A stretch of DNA of 21,155 nt from Polaromonas sp. (GTDB lineage Bacteria; Pseudomonadota; Gammaproteobacteria; Burkholderiales; Burkholderiaceae_C), in the NCBI GenBank assembly GCA_014376885.1, contig JACMQR010000009.1, positions 1 to 21,155 on the forward strand, given 5' to 3'. Below, in pieces: positions 1 to 12,068 of the stretch. A program made the translations under genes and the position numbers. The notes under the pieces are model-generated. The model saw nothing but the letters and a program-made list of their open reading frames with translations, had not been told where the DNA came from and made no database searches. Position 1 is the first letter of the stretch, and each line of letters opens with the position of its first letter.

Positions 1-166
1 GGCGCATGGAATGTGGAAAGTGGTTCAGCATCAGCAAACCCTGCCGCCACTCGCAAAAGCGTGATGCAAGGTTGCGGGTCGTGTGACTGACGACACGGCA
101 ACCGGTGCTTGACATGCCGCCATGGGCCTGGGAGCCTGGGCACTGCAGTGGACAGGCGCGCTGGTT

Positions 167-450
167 TCAACACGGGCTTGCAGCGGCTGCCAGGGAGGCA
201 AGCACCGACTTGTCTGCTTTTTCCTCAAATGCGATAAACGCATTTGCATGATCGGGGATTGTTTGAAGCTGTTTGTCGCGGACCCACTCAAAGTCTGCAT
301 CAAGCTCGACCATCGGCGTAATGCAATAGGCATCTTCAATGCCTTTGCCAGGCGTCAGCCTGCGGCAAGCGAGCTGACCATAATGGCTACTCGGCCGGCT
401 TTTCCTGGCGCTGCCGAAACCATAAATCTTCTTGTTATATCCGGAGTCAT
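167..450 (-). pseudogene. Possible frameshifted gene remnant upstream of acuI
   Basis: No intact gene covers the first 450 bases, but the minus strand reads like a broken one. From an ATG at 450-448 a 31-residue frame runs to a TGA at 357-355, ending in a stretch reading GRVAIMVSSLAAG. One frame over, an open stretch from about 358 continues to a TGA at 169-167. It reads, for example, GKGIEDAYCITPMVELDADF and then IPDHANAFIAFEEKADKSV, with a balanced, acidic, protein-like composition and no ATG, GTG or TTG start. A single-base indel near 358 would join the two into one protein of roughly 94 residues. I do not recognise the family. Codon third positions are less GC-rich than in neighbouring genes, consistent with a foreign or decaying gene. 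The alternative is a chance open frame. Positions 1-166 show nothing I can name. Confidence 0.35.
443..446 (+). promoter_or_regulatory. Ribosome binding site for the TTG start of acuI
   Basis: GGAG sits seven bases before a TTG at 454. The family's N-terminal pattern (short hydrophobic strand, then LPEGDV about 25 residues in) matches translation from this TTG. The only nearby ATG (449) is in another frame. This supports an unusual TTG start. Confidence 0.55.
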
Positions 451-453
451 GCC

Positions 454-1431
454 TTGTTCAAGTCACTTCAGCTCTCCAGATCCGAATCCGGTTTCTCCGC
501 CGGCATCGTCGATACCGAGGAATCGCAGTTGCCCGAAGGCGACGTGCTGGCGCAGGTGGAGTACTCCAGCCTGAACTACAAGGACGGCCTGGCGATCACC
601 AACACCGGCCCGGTGGTGCGCGCCTGGCCGATGGTCGCCGGCATCGACGGCGCCGGCACCGTTCTCGAATCGACCCATGCCGGCTGGCAGGCGGGCGACA
701 AGTTCGTGCACAACGGCTGGGGCATGGGCGAGGCGCGCTGGGGCCTGCTGTCCGAGCGGGCGCGTTTGCAGGGCGACTGGCTGGTCAGGTTGCCGGCCGC
801 CTTCACCGCCCGCCAGGCCATGGCCATCGGCACGGCGGGCTACACCGCCATGCTGTGCGTGCTGGCGCTTGAAAAAAACGGCGTCACGCCCGCAGGCGGG
901 GAGGTACTGGTCACCGGCGCGACCGGCGGCGTGGGCAGCATCGCCGTGGCGCTGCTCGGCAAGCTGGGCTACAGCGTGGTGGCCGCGACCGGCAAGGCGG
1001 ATGAGGCGGCCTATCTGCAGCAGCTGGGCGCTGCCCGCATCATTGACCGGGCCGAATTGTCCGCGCCCGGCAAGCCGCTGCAAAAAGAGCGCTGGGCGGC
1101 CGTGGTGGATGCGGTCGGCTCGCACACGCTGGCCAACGCCTGCGCGCAGACGCGCTATGGCGGTGTGGTGGCGGCCTGCGGACTGGCGCAGGGCGTGGAT
1201 TTTCCAGCCACGGTGATGCCGTTCATTCTGCGCGGCGTGACGCTGGCCGGCATCGACAGCGTGCTGGCCCCCTTGCACAAACGCCAGCAGGCCTGGGACC
1301 GGCTGGCCGTCGATCTGGAGCCGGCCAAGCTCGAATCGATGATCGACGAAGTGCCGCTGGCCCAGGCAATCGAAAAGGCCAAGGCGTTGATGGCCGGCCG
1401 TGTTCGCGGGCGGGTGCTGGTCAAAATTTAA
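454..1431 (+). CDS. acuI: Acrylyl-CoA reductase (NADPH), AcuI/YhdH family
   Basis: This cytoplasmic enzyme reduces acryloyl-CoA to propionyl-CoA with NADPH, which removes a toxic electrophile. The 325-residue product matches the length of E. coli YhdH (about 324) and aligns with it by eye along its whole length. Shared signatures are LPEGDV, the SSLNYKD segment, the nucleotide-binding glycine motif GATGGVG at residues 155-161, and the C-terminal GRVLVKI-type ending. It belongs to the zinc-independent MDR (quinone oxidoreductase-like) superfamily. The start is TTG, supported by an upstream GGAG and by family length. prpE follows 59 bases downstream on the same strand, so the two are probably co-transcribed and act in sequence on C3 acyl-CoAs. 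A TTATAT at 435-440 could be a -10 box, but its -35 is poor. The family call is very secure. The physiological substrate is inferred from the family. Confidence 0.93.
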   Translation: MFKSLQLSRSESGFSAGIVDTEESQLPEGDVLAQVEYSSLNYKDGLAITNTGPVVRAWPMVAGIDGAGTVLESTHAGWQAGDKFVHNGWGMGEARWGLLSERARLQGDWLVRLPAAFTARQAMAIGTAGYTAMLCVLALEKNGVTPAGGEVLVTGATGGVGSIAVALLGKLGYSVVAATGKADEAAYLQQLGAARIIDRAELSAPGKPLQKERWAAVVDAVGSHTLANACAQTRYGGVVAACGLAQGVDFPATVMPFILRGVTLAGIDSVLAPLHKRQQAWDRLAVDLEPAKLESMIDEVPLAQAIEKAKALMAGRVRGRVLVKI

Positions 1432-1490
1432 AGCCTCACCCCCTGGACCCTGCAAGCCCCAACAAAACCAACAAGCGCCGAGACAAACCC

Positions 1491-3410
1491 ATGACCGCCA
1501 CACCCTATGCCGACTTTTACCGCCAGTCGATTGCCCAGCCCGATGCTTTCTGGGCCGAGCAAGCCGGGTTGATCGAATGGCACAAGCCCTTCGAGAGGGT
1601 CTGCAACTACGACAAACCGCCGTTCGTCAAATGGTATGAAGGCGGCCAGACCAACCTGTGCCACAACGCGGTGGACCGCCACCTGGCCGCGCGCGCCGGC
1701 CAGGCCGCCTTGATTGCCGTGTCCAGCGAAACCGGCCTTGAGAAAACCTATTCGTTCCAGGACCTGCACCGCGAGGTGCAGCGCATGGCCGCCAGCCTGC
1801 TGGCGCTGGGCGTGCAAAAAGGTGACCGCGTGCTGATCTACATGCCGATGATCGCCGAGGCCGCCTTTGCCATGCTGGCCTGCGCGCGCATCGGCGCGGT
1901 GCATTGCGTGGTGTTCGGCGGCTTTGCCAGCGGCTCTTTAGCCTCGCGCATCGAGGATGCCGCGCCGAAAGTCATCGTCAGCGCCGACGCCGGTTCGCGC
2001 GCCGGCAAGGCGCTGCCCTACAAGCCGCTGCTCGACGAGGCGATCCGGCTGTCCAGCCACAAGCCTGGCGCGGTGCTGCTGGCCGACCGTGGCCTGGCAA
2101 GCATGGGATTGGTTGCCGGGCGCGACCACCTCTGGAGCGTGCTGCGTGAAACGCATTTTGATGCACAAGTGCCGTGCGAATGGCTGGACTCGACCGCCAT
2201 CAGCTACACCATCTACACCAGCGGCACCACCGGCAGGCCCAAGGGCGTGCAGCGCGACACCGCCGGCTATGCCGTGGCGCTGGCCGCCAGCATGAAGTAC
2301 ATCTTTGGCGGCCGGGCCGGCGAAACCTTCTTTTCAACCAGTGACATCGGCTGGGTCGTCGGCCACAGCTACATTGTCTACGGCCCGTTGATTGCCGGCA
2401 TGGCGACCATCCTGTACGAAGGCCTGCCGACGCAGGGCATGGACCAGCAGCCCAACGGCGGCATCTGGTGGGAGCTGGTCGAAAAGTACCAGGTCACCGT
2501 CATGTTCAGCGCGCCAACCGCGGTGCGCGTGCTGAAAAAGCAGGACCCCGCGCTGCTCAGCAAATACGACCTGTCCAGCCTGCGTGCGCTGTTCCTGGCC
2601 GGCGAGCCGCTCGACGAGCCGACGGCCCGCTGGATCAGCGACGGCCTGAAGGTGCCGATCATCGACAACTACTGGCAGACCGAAAGCGGCTGGCCGATTT
2701 TGACGATTGCCAACGGCGTCGAGAAAAAGCCCAGCAGGTTCGGCAGCCCGGGCATTCCGATGTATGGCTACAACGTCAAGCTGCTGCACGAAGCCACTGG
2801 CGAAGAACTCACCGCGCCCGGCGAAAAAGGCGTGGTCGTCATCGAAGGCCCGACGCCGCCCGGCTTCATGCAAACCATCTGGCAAGATGACGCGCGCTTT
2901 GTCAACACCTATTGGAAGAGCATTCCGGGTAAGCTGGTGTACAGCACCTTCGACTGGGGCATTCGCGATGCCGACGGCTACTATTTCATCCTCGGCCGCA
3001 CCGACGATGTGATCAATGTCGCCGGCCACCGCCTGGGCACGCGCGAGATCGAGGAAAGCATTTCCGGCCATGCACAGGTGTCCGAAGTCGCGGTGGTCGG
3101 CGTGGCTGATGCGCTCAAGGGCCAGGTGGCGATGGCTTTTGTGGTGCTCAAGGATTCGAGCGTGATGAGCGACAGCGCGGCCTGCGCCCGGCTGGAGTCC
3201 GAGATCATGAAGCGGGTGGATGGCGACCTGGGCGCGGTCGCCCGGCCGGCGCGCGTGCGCTTCGTGGCAGTGCTGCCCAAGACGCGCAGCGGCAAGCTGC
3301 TGCGCCGCGTCATCCAGGCGGTGTGCGAAGGCCGCGATGCCGGCGACCTGACCTCGATGGACGATCCGGGCGCGCTGCAGCAGATCCGAGACAGGATGGA
3401 AAGCGCCTGA
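1491..3410 (+). CDS. prpE: Propionyl-CoA synthetase (propionate-CoA ligase)
   Basis: PrpE activates propionate with ATP and CoA to propionyl-CoA through a propionyl-AMP intermediate, feeding the methylcitrate or methylmalonyl routes. The 639-residue protein is close to enterobacterial PrpE (about 628). The N-terminus carries an acetyl-CoA-synthetase-type cap domain. The AMP-binding P-loop TSGTTGRPKG lies at residues 243-252. The GRTDDVINVAGHR motif at 502-514 is the hinge region between the large and small domains. The catalytic lysine in RSGKLLRR is K602, which in relatives is the target of reversible acetylation. The sequence favours PrpE over acetyl-CoA synthetase because of its length and overall match to PrpE, but acetate or acrylate activity cannot be excluded. 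It lies downstream of acuI on the same strand. Its stop codon is only 10 bases from the stop of the convergent downstream gene, leaving no room for a private terminator. Confidence 0.92.
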   Translation: MTATPYADFYRQSIAQPDAFWAEQAGLIEWHKPFERVCNYDKPPFVKWYEGGQTNLCHNAVDRHLAARAGQAALIAVSSETGLEKTYSFQDLHREVQRMAASLLALGVQKGDRVLIYMPMIAEAAFAMLACARIGAVHCVVFGGFASGSLASRIEDAAPKVIVSADAGSRAGKALPYKPLLDEAIRLSSHKPGAVLLADRGLASMGLVAGRDHLWSVLRETHFDAQVPCEWLDSTAISYTIYTSGTTGRPKGVQRDTAGYAVALAASMKYIFGGRAGETFFSTSDIGWVVGHSYIVYGPLIAGMATILYEGLPTQGMDQQPNGGIWWELVEKYQVTVMFSAPTAVRVLKKQDPALLSKYDLSSLRALFLAGEPLDEPTARWISDGLKVPIIDNYWQTESGWPILTIANGVEKKPSRFGSPGIPMYGYNVKLLHEATGEELTAPGEKGVVVIEGPTPPGFMQTIWQDDARFVNTYWKSIPGKLVYSTFDWGIRDADGYYFILGRTDDVINVAGHRLGTREIEESISGHAQVSEVAVVGVADALKGQVAMAFVVLKDSSVMSDSAACARLESEIMKRVDGDLGAVARPARVRFVAVLPKTRSGKLLRRVIQAVCEGRDAGDLTSMDDPGALQQIRDRMESA

Positions 3411-3420
3411 ACACCAGGTG

Positions 3421-3906
3421 TCAGTTCAGCCGCAGCTGCGCCTGCCGCGCCACGCGGATGCAGTCTTTCATGTGCTCTTCGCCAAAGTAGCGAATGGCCG
3501 CATAGCCCACGCTGGCCGCGACGATCTGACCGGCCAGGGGCACGAACCTGGCGAGCTGCTTGGTGGCGATGCGCGTGCCGATCTTGCTGGCCGCTTTGAG
3601 CACCAGGTCGCGGCTGACAAAGCTGCCGATCAGCACCGAGCCAACCATGGCCACGGCTTTTTGCACCTGTTCGCGCTTGCCGGGATCAAGCTGGTCGATC
3701 TGCTCGGGCGCCAGGCCGAATTCTTTGTTGATGGCGGGAATCAGCCGGGACAGCAGGGCGGCATCGACCGCCCAGTCCAGGCCGGGCACCGGCATTGCGC
3801 TGGCCACGGCGGCAAGCAGCGCGCGCTTGTGCAGCAGCTTGCGGCTGCGCTGAACAGCGGCTTGAAGCGCCGCGTCGTCAGCGGCCAGATGCAGGGCGGT
3901 GGGCAT
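3421..3906 (-). CDS. Small DUF697/YcjF-like helical membrane-associated protein
   Basis: This is a 161-residue protein of unknown function. After a charged N-terminal helix (about residues 10-28) comes a hydrophobic stretch with the pattern ALLAAVASAMPVPGLDW (29-45). A long helix with conserved-looking acidic residues follows, then a small-residue hydrophobic segment (VAMVGSVLIGSFV) and a C-terminal segment containing FVPLAGQIVAASVGYAAIRYF. The alternation of PVPG and P-x-x-G hydrophobic hairpins resembles the DUF697 domain of YcjF-type proteins, recognised by eye only. I chose the ATG at 3906 because a GAAAGG lies nine bases upstream and the 28 residues added by the longer frame (start at 3990) look non-conserved. 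It follows the ABC-F gene by 111 bases on the same strand and converges on prpE. Confidence 0.72.
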   Translation of the reverse strand: MPTALHLAADDAALQAAVQRSRKLLHKRALLAAVASAMPVPGLDWAVDAALLSRLIPAINKEFGLAPEQIDQLDPGKREQVQKAVAMVGSVLIGSFVSRDLVLKAASKIGTRIATKQLARFVPLAGQIVAASVGYAAIRYFGEEHMKDCIRVARQAQLRLN

Positions 3907-4017
3907 GGCTCGAAACCTTTCGTTCAATGTCGGCTCGCTGCAGTGTTCTGCCGCGCCTGGCAAAGGTGGCGCCCATGGCGCTAAAGTCAATATATGCCCT
4001 GCCTGGCATTGCCTTTC

Positions 4018-6036
<2,019 letters not shown>

Positions 6037-6120
6037 TTAAACCAACAAACTGAAGAAAAAAAGTCTGGCCGCAGCGCGCCGGCACAGCAGCGCTTCAGGC
6101 AAAAGGAACATAGCCAAGTC

Positions 6121-8264
<2,144 letters not shown>

Positions 8265-8347
8265 TCAGTGATTGCCAGCTTGGCCCAGGGTAAAAAGAAA
8301 AAGGCAAGCGCCAGCATGGGTGTAATCGCTTCCTGCCTGCCTGTCTG

Positions 8348-8378
8348 CCAGGGCCGCAGGCGCAAGCGTGGGGGCCAT
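8348..8378 (-). repeat. 3' element after pilU, short form
   Basis: Immediately after the pilU TGA the minus strand reads ATGGCCCCCACGCTTGC (8378-8362), overlapping TGCGCCTGCGGCCC (8364-8351). Both words recur after the dapD stop, where about 50 more bases lie between them, so this looks like an internally shortened copy of the same element. The rest of the 120-base gap to dapE shows no clear hairpin or promoter. Confidence 0.6.
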
Positions 8379-9527
8379 TCAATGCCTGACATCAAAGGTG
8401 ATTTCAGTGAATGACGGTTGGTCGTCCGGATCGACCAAATCTGGATTAGCGGCCTTTTTTGCGGCGGTGAAGTCATTTTCCAGACGCCACATCAGATTGG
8501 TGGGCGAGTCGGCGTGGGCCAGGCCTTCCTTGCGGGTCACGGTGCCGTCCTTGACCAGCGCGGCAATATGCTGCTCAAAGGTTTGCGAGCCTTCGGCCAT
8601 GGATTTTTCCATCGCTTCCTTGACGCCGGAAAAGTCGCCTTTTTCAATCAGTTCAGCCACCAGCTTGGTGTTGAGCAGGACTTCGACCGCCGGCATTCGG
8701 GTATGGGATGGGGTCTGCATCAGGCGCTGCGAGACCACTGCCTTCAAGGCCGCTGCCAGGTCGCCCAGCAGGGTGGGGCGCACCTCGGCCGGGTAAAAGC
8801 TCAGCACCCGGTTGAGCGCCTGGTAGCTGTTGCTGGCATGCATCGTGGCCAGGCAAAGGTGGCCCGACTGTGCATAGGCGATGGCGGCCGACATGGTTTC
8901 ACGGTCGCGGATTTCGCCAATCATGATGACGTCGGGCGCCTGGCGCAGCGCGTTCTTCAGCGCCACCTGCAGCGACTGCGTGTCACTGCCGATTTCGCGC
9001 TGGTTGACAACCGATTTCTTGTTGGTGAAAAAATACTCGATCGGGTCTTCAATGGTCAGGATGTGGCCGGTCGCCAGGGCGTTGCGCCGGTCGATCATCG
9101 AGGCCATGGTGGTGCTTTTGCCAGCGCCGGTGGCGCCCACCATCAGCAGCAGACCGCGCTTTTCCATGATCAGATCGCCCAGCACGGCAGGCAGGCCCAG
9201 GCTGGTCAGCGCCGGAATCTTGTTTGGAATGTAGCGGATCACCGCCGCGCAACTGTTGCGCTGGCGAAAGCCGCTGATGCGAAAGTTGCCCAGGCCTTCA
9301 ACCGACAGCGCCATGTTGAGCTCACCGGTTTCATCGAGCTCTTCAAGGCGCTTGGGCGGCAGCACTTCGGCCAGCAGGCTGCGCGGCGCATCGGCCGGAA
9401 GGATTTGCGCATTGATCGCCACAGACTGCCCGTTGATCTTGATCAACGCTGGCGAATGCGCTGAGAGGTAAACATCCGACGCTTTTTTGTCCGCCATCAA
9501 GCGCAAAATTCGTTCCATCGTGCTCAT
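8379..9527 (-). CDS. pilU: Type IV pilus retraction ATPase PilU (PilT paralogue)
   Basis: PilU is a cytoplasmic hexameric ATPase that assists PilT in depolymerising the type IV pilus, for twitching motility and DNA uptake. It has 382 residues, the length of Pseudomonas PilU. The N-terminal PAS-like domain carries the ASDVYLSAHSPALIKING strand pattern. Walker A is GATGAGKST with K137. The Asp box around ILTIEDPIE, the Walker B region MIGEIRD with E205, and the His box ATMHASNS follow. The extended C-terminus and overall motif spelling favour PilU over PilT. No pilT accompanies it here. Instead it sits between dapD and dapE on the same strand, with gaps of 235 and 120 bases. No convincing promoter is seen: a TTGACA at 9555-9550 (minus) has no matching -10 before the ATG. 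Confidence 0.9.
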   Translation of the reverse strand: MSTMERILRLMADKKASDVYLSAHSPALIKINGQSVAINAQILPADAPRSLLAEVLPPKRLEELDETGELNMALSVEGLGNFRISGFRQRNSCAAVIRYIPNKIPALTSLGLPAVLGDLIMEKRGLLLMVGATGAGKSTTMASMIDRRNALATGHILTIEDPIEYFFTNKKSVVNQREIGSDTQSLQVALKNALRQAPDVIMIGEIRDRETMSAAIAYAQSGHLCLATMHASNSYQALNRVLSFYPAEVRPTLLGDLAAALKAVVSQRLMQTPSHTRMPAVEVLLNTKLVAELIEKGDFSGVKEAMEKSMAEGSQTFEQHIAALVKDGTVTRKEGLAHADSPTNLMWRLENDFTAAKKAANPDLVDPDDQPSFTEITFDVRH

Positions 9528-9681
9528 GGTTCAGCTTTCTTGATGAGGTTGTCAAGCCAAGGTGCTCAGCGCCTGGCCACCCTGGGCAAAAGTGACTGCA
9601 GTTGCCTCGGCGCAGCCAGGGCCGCGCAGCAGACGAAACGGCAAACAAGGAGGAAGCTCCTGCCCGCCAGCCAGGACCGCG

Positions 9682-9763
9682 GAACCGGCTTCGCCGGGCC
9701 GCAGGCGCAGCGGCCCCTCTGGGTGGCAGGGAGCCACATGCAGTGGGCAAGCGTGGGGGCCAT
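9682..9763 (-). repeat. 3' element after dapD, long form
   Basis: Reading the minus strand from the dapD stop: ATGGCCCCCACGCTTGC (9763-9747), then a stretch with AGAGGGGCC, then TGCGCCTGCGGCCC (9709-9696), and a small hairpin word GCCCGGCGAAGCCGGTTC (9699-9682) whose CCGGC and GCCGG arms pair. The first two words recur after pilU, and the last recurs after glnD at 19846-19829. The position directly behind stop codons suggests a role in 3'-end formation or mRNA stability. No T-run follows, so it is not a classical intrinsic terminator. The rest of the gap (9528-9681) shows nothing I can name. Confidence 0.6.
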
Positions 9764-10590
9764 CAGTCGCGCAGCAGGTCGTTCAGGCTGGTGGTGGCGC
9801 GGGTTTTGGCGTCCACCCGCTTGACGATCACCGCGCAGTACAAGGAGTACTTGCCGCCGGCCTTGGGCAGGTTGCCCGACACGACCACCGAGCCGGCCGG
9901 GATTCGGCCATAGCTCACGGTGTCGAGTTCGCGGTCGTAGATCGGCGTGCTCTGGCCGAGGTACACGCCCATCGAGATCACCGAGTTTTCCTCGACGATC
10001 ACGCCTTCGACGATTTCGGAGCGCGCGCCGATGAAGCAGTTGTCCTCAATGATGGTCGGGTTGGCCTGCATGGGCTCCAACACGCCGCCAATGCCGACGC
10101 CGCCCGACAGGTGCACGTTCTTGCCGATCTGCGCACACGAGCCGACGGCGGCCCAGGTGTCGACCATCGTGCCTTCATCAACATAGGCGCCAATGTTCAC
10201 ATAGCTGGGCATCAAAATCGCGCCCTTGGCAATAAAGCTGCCGCGCCGCGCCACCGCCGGCGGCACCACGCGAACGCCGGTGGCGCGCATTTCCTGCTCG
10301 CTCAGGTGGGCGAATTTGGTCGGCACCTTGTCGAAAAAGCCCAGGTCGCCGGCGCGCATCAGCTCGTTGTCCTTCAGGCGAAAGCTCAGCAGCACGGCTT
10401 TTTTGATCCACTGGTGAACCGTCCACTGGCCAACGCCCTGGCGGGTGGCCACGCGCAGCGTGCCGTTGTTGAGCTCGGCAATCGTCTGTTCGACCGCGTC
10501 CAGCACGTCCTGGGGTGCGGCGGCAGGCGACAGGCTGGCGCGGTTTTCCCAGGCAGCGTCGATGATGGCTTGCAGGTGGTTTTGGGTCAT
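9763..10590 (-). CDS. dapD: Tetrahydrodipicolinate N-succinyltransferase
   Basis: DapD transfers succinyl from succinyl-CoA to tetrahydrodipicolinate, committing it to the succinylase branch of diaminopimelate and lysine synthesis. The 275-residue product matches E. coli DapD (274) from [14 protein letters not shown] onward. An N-terminal helical domain (about 1-100) precedes a left-handed beta-helix with hexapeptide-type repeats (about 105-235), including [20 protein letters not shown] and [10 protein letters not shown]. The chosen ATG lies 10 bases after the dapC stop. The open frame extends upstream only as a shadow of dapC. The close spacing suggests one transcript with dapC. The Shine-Dalgarno is weak or absent (AAAATCAACA before ATG). 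Confidence 0.96.
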   Translation of the reverse strand: MTQNHLQAIIDAAWENRASLSPAAAPQDVLDAVEQTIAELNNGTLRVATRQGVGQWTVHQWIKKAVLLSFRLKDNELMRAGDLGFFDKVPTKFAHLSEQEMRATGVRVVPPAVARRGSFIAKGAILMPSYVNIGAYVDEGTMVDTWAAVGSCAQIGKNVHLSGGVGIGGVLEPMQANPTIIEDNCFIGARSEIVEGVIVEENSVISMGVYLGQSTPIYDRELDTVSYGRIPAGSVVVSGNLPKAGGKYSLYCAVIVKRVDAKTRATTSLNDLLRD

Positions 10591-10600
10591 TGTTGATTTT

Positions 10601-11809
10601 CTAACGGGCTTTGGATTGGATGAAGTGAACGATGCGCTGGGCGGCCTCGACGCATTCGGCGGTCTGGGCGACCAGCGCCATGCGGATTTTGCCTGCGCCG
10701 GGGTTGCTGCCGCGCGCATCACGCGCCAGATAGCTGCCGGGCAGCACGACGACATTGTAAAGAGCGAACAGTTCGCGCGAGAACGCGGTGTCCGATCCTT
10801 CAAACACCTCGGGCACGCCGGCCCACAGGTAAAACCCGGCATCGGGCAGGCTGACGTCCATCACGCTGGCCAGCAGCGGCGTGACCTGGGCAAATTTTTG
10901 CCGGTACAGGGCGCGGTTGTCGATCACATGCTGCTCGTCGGCCCAGGCCGCCAGGCTGGCCGCCTGCACGACCGGGCTCATGGCGCTGCCGTGGTAGGTG
11001 CGGTAGAGCAAGAACGCCCGGATCAGGGCCGCATCGCCCGCCACAAAGCCGCTGCGCAGGCCGGGCACGTTGCTGCGCTTGGACAGGCTGGTGAGCGCCA
11101 GCAGGTTCTTGAAGTCGCTCCGGCCGAGCTGCGCGGCGGCCTGCAGCCCGCCGAGCGGCGGCTCGTCGCGGAAATAAATCTCGCTGTAGCACTCGTCGGA
11201 AGCAATCACAAAGCCATACCGGTCGCTCAGGCGAAACAGCAGCTCCCATTCGCCGAGTCCCATCACCGCGCCCGCCGGATTGCCCGGCGTGCAGACAAAC
11301 ACCAGCTGGGTTTTTTCCCACACCGACTCGGGCACGGCGGCCCAGTCGACGCCATAGTTGCGCGCTGGCTCGCTGGGCGCAAACCAGGTCTGCGCGCCCG
11401 CCAGCAGGGCGGCGCCTTCGTAGATCTGGTAGAACGGGTTTGGGCAGACCACGGTGGCGCCGGGCCGGCTCGGGTCCAGCACCGTTTGCGCCAGGGAAAA
11501 CAAGCCCTCGCGCGAACCGTTGACCGGCAGGATCTGCGTTGCCGGGTCGACCTTCAAGCCGCCGTAGCGCCGCGCCAGCCAGTCGCTGAGGGTTTGGCGC
11601 AGCTGGGGCTCGCCCAGGGTTCCAGGGTAGCTGGCCAGGCCAGCCAGGCTGCCGGCCAGCGCATCCTTGATCAGCTGGGGTGTGGCATGGCGCGGCTCGC
11701 CGATGCCCAGGCTGATGGGTGGGTAGGCCGGATTCGGCGTGACATCGGCATGCAACTGGCGCAGCCGCTCGAAGGGATAAGGCTGTAGGCGGGAAAGCAG
11801 GGGATTCAT
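10601..11809 (-). CDS. dapC: Succinyldiaminopimelate transaminase
   Basis: DapC is a fold-type I PLP aminotransferase that converts N-succinyl-2-amino-6-ketopimelate to N-succinyl-LL-diaminopimelate with glutamate. It has 402 residues and the class I/II pattern: an [12 protein letters not shown]-terminal loop, NGSREGLF for phosphate contacts, [18 protein letters not shown], and the Schiff-base lysine in [14 protein letters not shown] at K244. A C-terminal KIRMAL arginine binds the substrate carboxylate. Being immediately upstream of dapD supports DapC over a general aminotransferase such as ArgD. It is divergent from smc, with 259 bases between the two starts. ATG is preceded by GTGCCCC with no Shine-Dalgarno. 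Confidence 0.93.
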   Translation of the reverse strand: MNPLLSRLQPYPFERLRQLHADVTPNPAYPPISLGIGEPRHATPQLIKDALAGSLAGLASYPGTLGEPQLRQTLSDWLARRYGGLKVDPATQILPVNGSREGLFSLAQTVLDPSRPGATVVCPNPFYQIYEGAALLAGAQTWFAPSEPARNYGVDWAAVPESVWEKTQLVFVCTPGNPAGAVMGLGEWELLFRLSDRYGFVIASDECYSEIYFRDEPPLGGLQAAAQLGRSDFKNLLALTSLSKRSNVPGLRSGFVAGDAALIRAFLLYRTYHGSAMSPVVQAASLAAWADEQHVIDNRALYRQKFAQVTPLLASVMDVSLPDAGFYLWAGVPEVFEGSDTAFSRELFALYNVVVLPGSYLARDARGSNPGAGKIRMALVAQTAECVEAAQRIVHFIQSKAR

Positions 11810-11817
11810 GGGGCACG

Positions 11818-11823
11818 ATTATC
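11818..11823 (-). promoter_or_regulatory. Possible -10 box of dapC giving a leaderless mRNA
   Basis: The minus strand reads GATAAT, then 8 bases, then the dapC ATG, with no purine-rich ribosome site between. Transcription would begin at or one base before the ATG. No good -35 is present at 16-18 bases; TTGGGC occurs at 20. The rest of the 259-base dapC-smc gap has a TAACAT at 11901-11906 that could serve smc, but with no convincing -35. Confidence 0.35.
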
Positions 11824-12068
11824 CCGCCTTGGCGGAGCATCTTGCCCAAATGCCGCAGCCTGAGGGTGCGTTCAGGCGGAAAAACCACAGCCTGCTCGGG
11901 TAACATCGCAGGCCGCACCGAAGCCTGCCAGCGGCCCTGCCGCTTCCCAAGCCCCACCCACTTAACCCGTGACTCCAGCTCGATTGCACTCCGCCTTGCC
12001 GCCCCTTTGCCTTGCCGCGCCAGCGCACGGCCCGGGACTGTGCGCCTGCCCAGCCAGGCCGGGCTGCC

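Noticed and set aside
226..246. 8-base inverted repeat CAAATGCG/CGCATTTG as an operator
   Set aside because: It lies over 200 bases from acuI and inside the coding-like remnant; one short palindrome of this size is expected by chance.
463..1503. Long minus-strand open frame opposite acuI, and similar frames opposite yheS and smc
   Set aside because: These are antisense shadows of well-recognised genes in GC-rich DNA, with skewed His/Arg/Gln/Gly-rich composition and no family resemblance.
6056..6084. Intrinsic terminator after prmB (GC-rich stem then seven Ts on the minus strand)
   Set aside because: Only about 4 base pairs form confidently and the stem is separated from the T-run, so the case is too weak.
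9550..9555. TTGACA (minus strand) as the -35 box of pilU
   Set aside because: At 16-18 bases downstream there is no -10-like hexamer; that position falls on the start codon.
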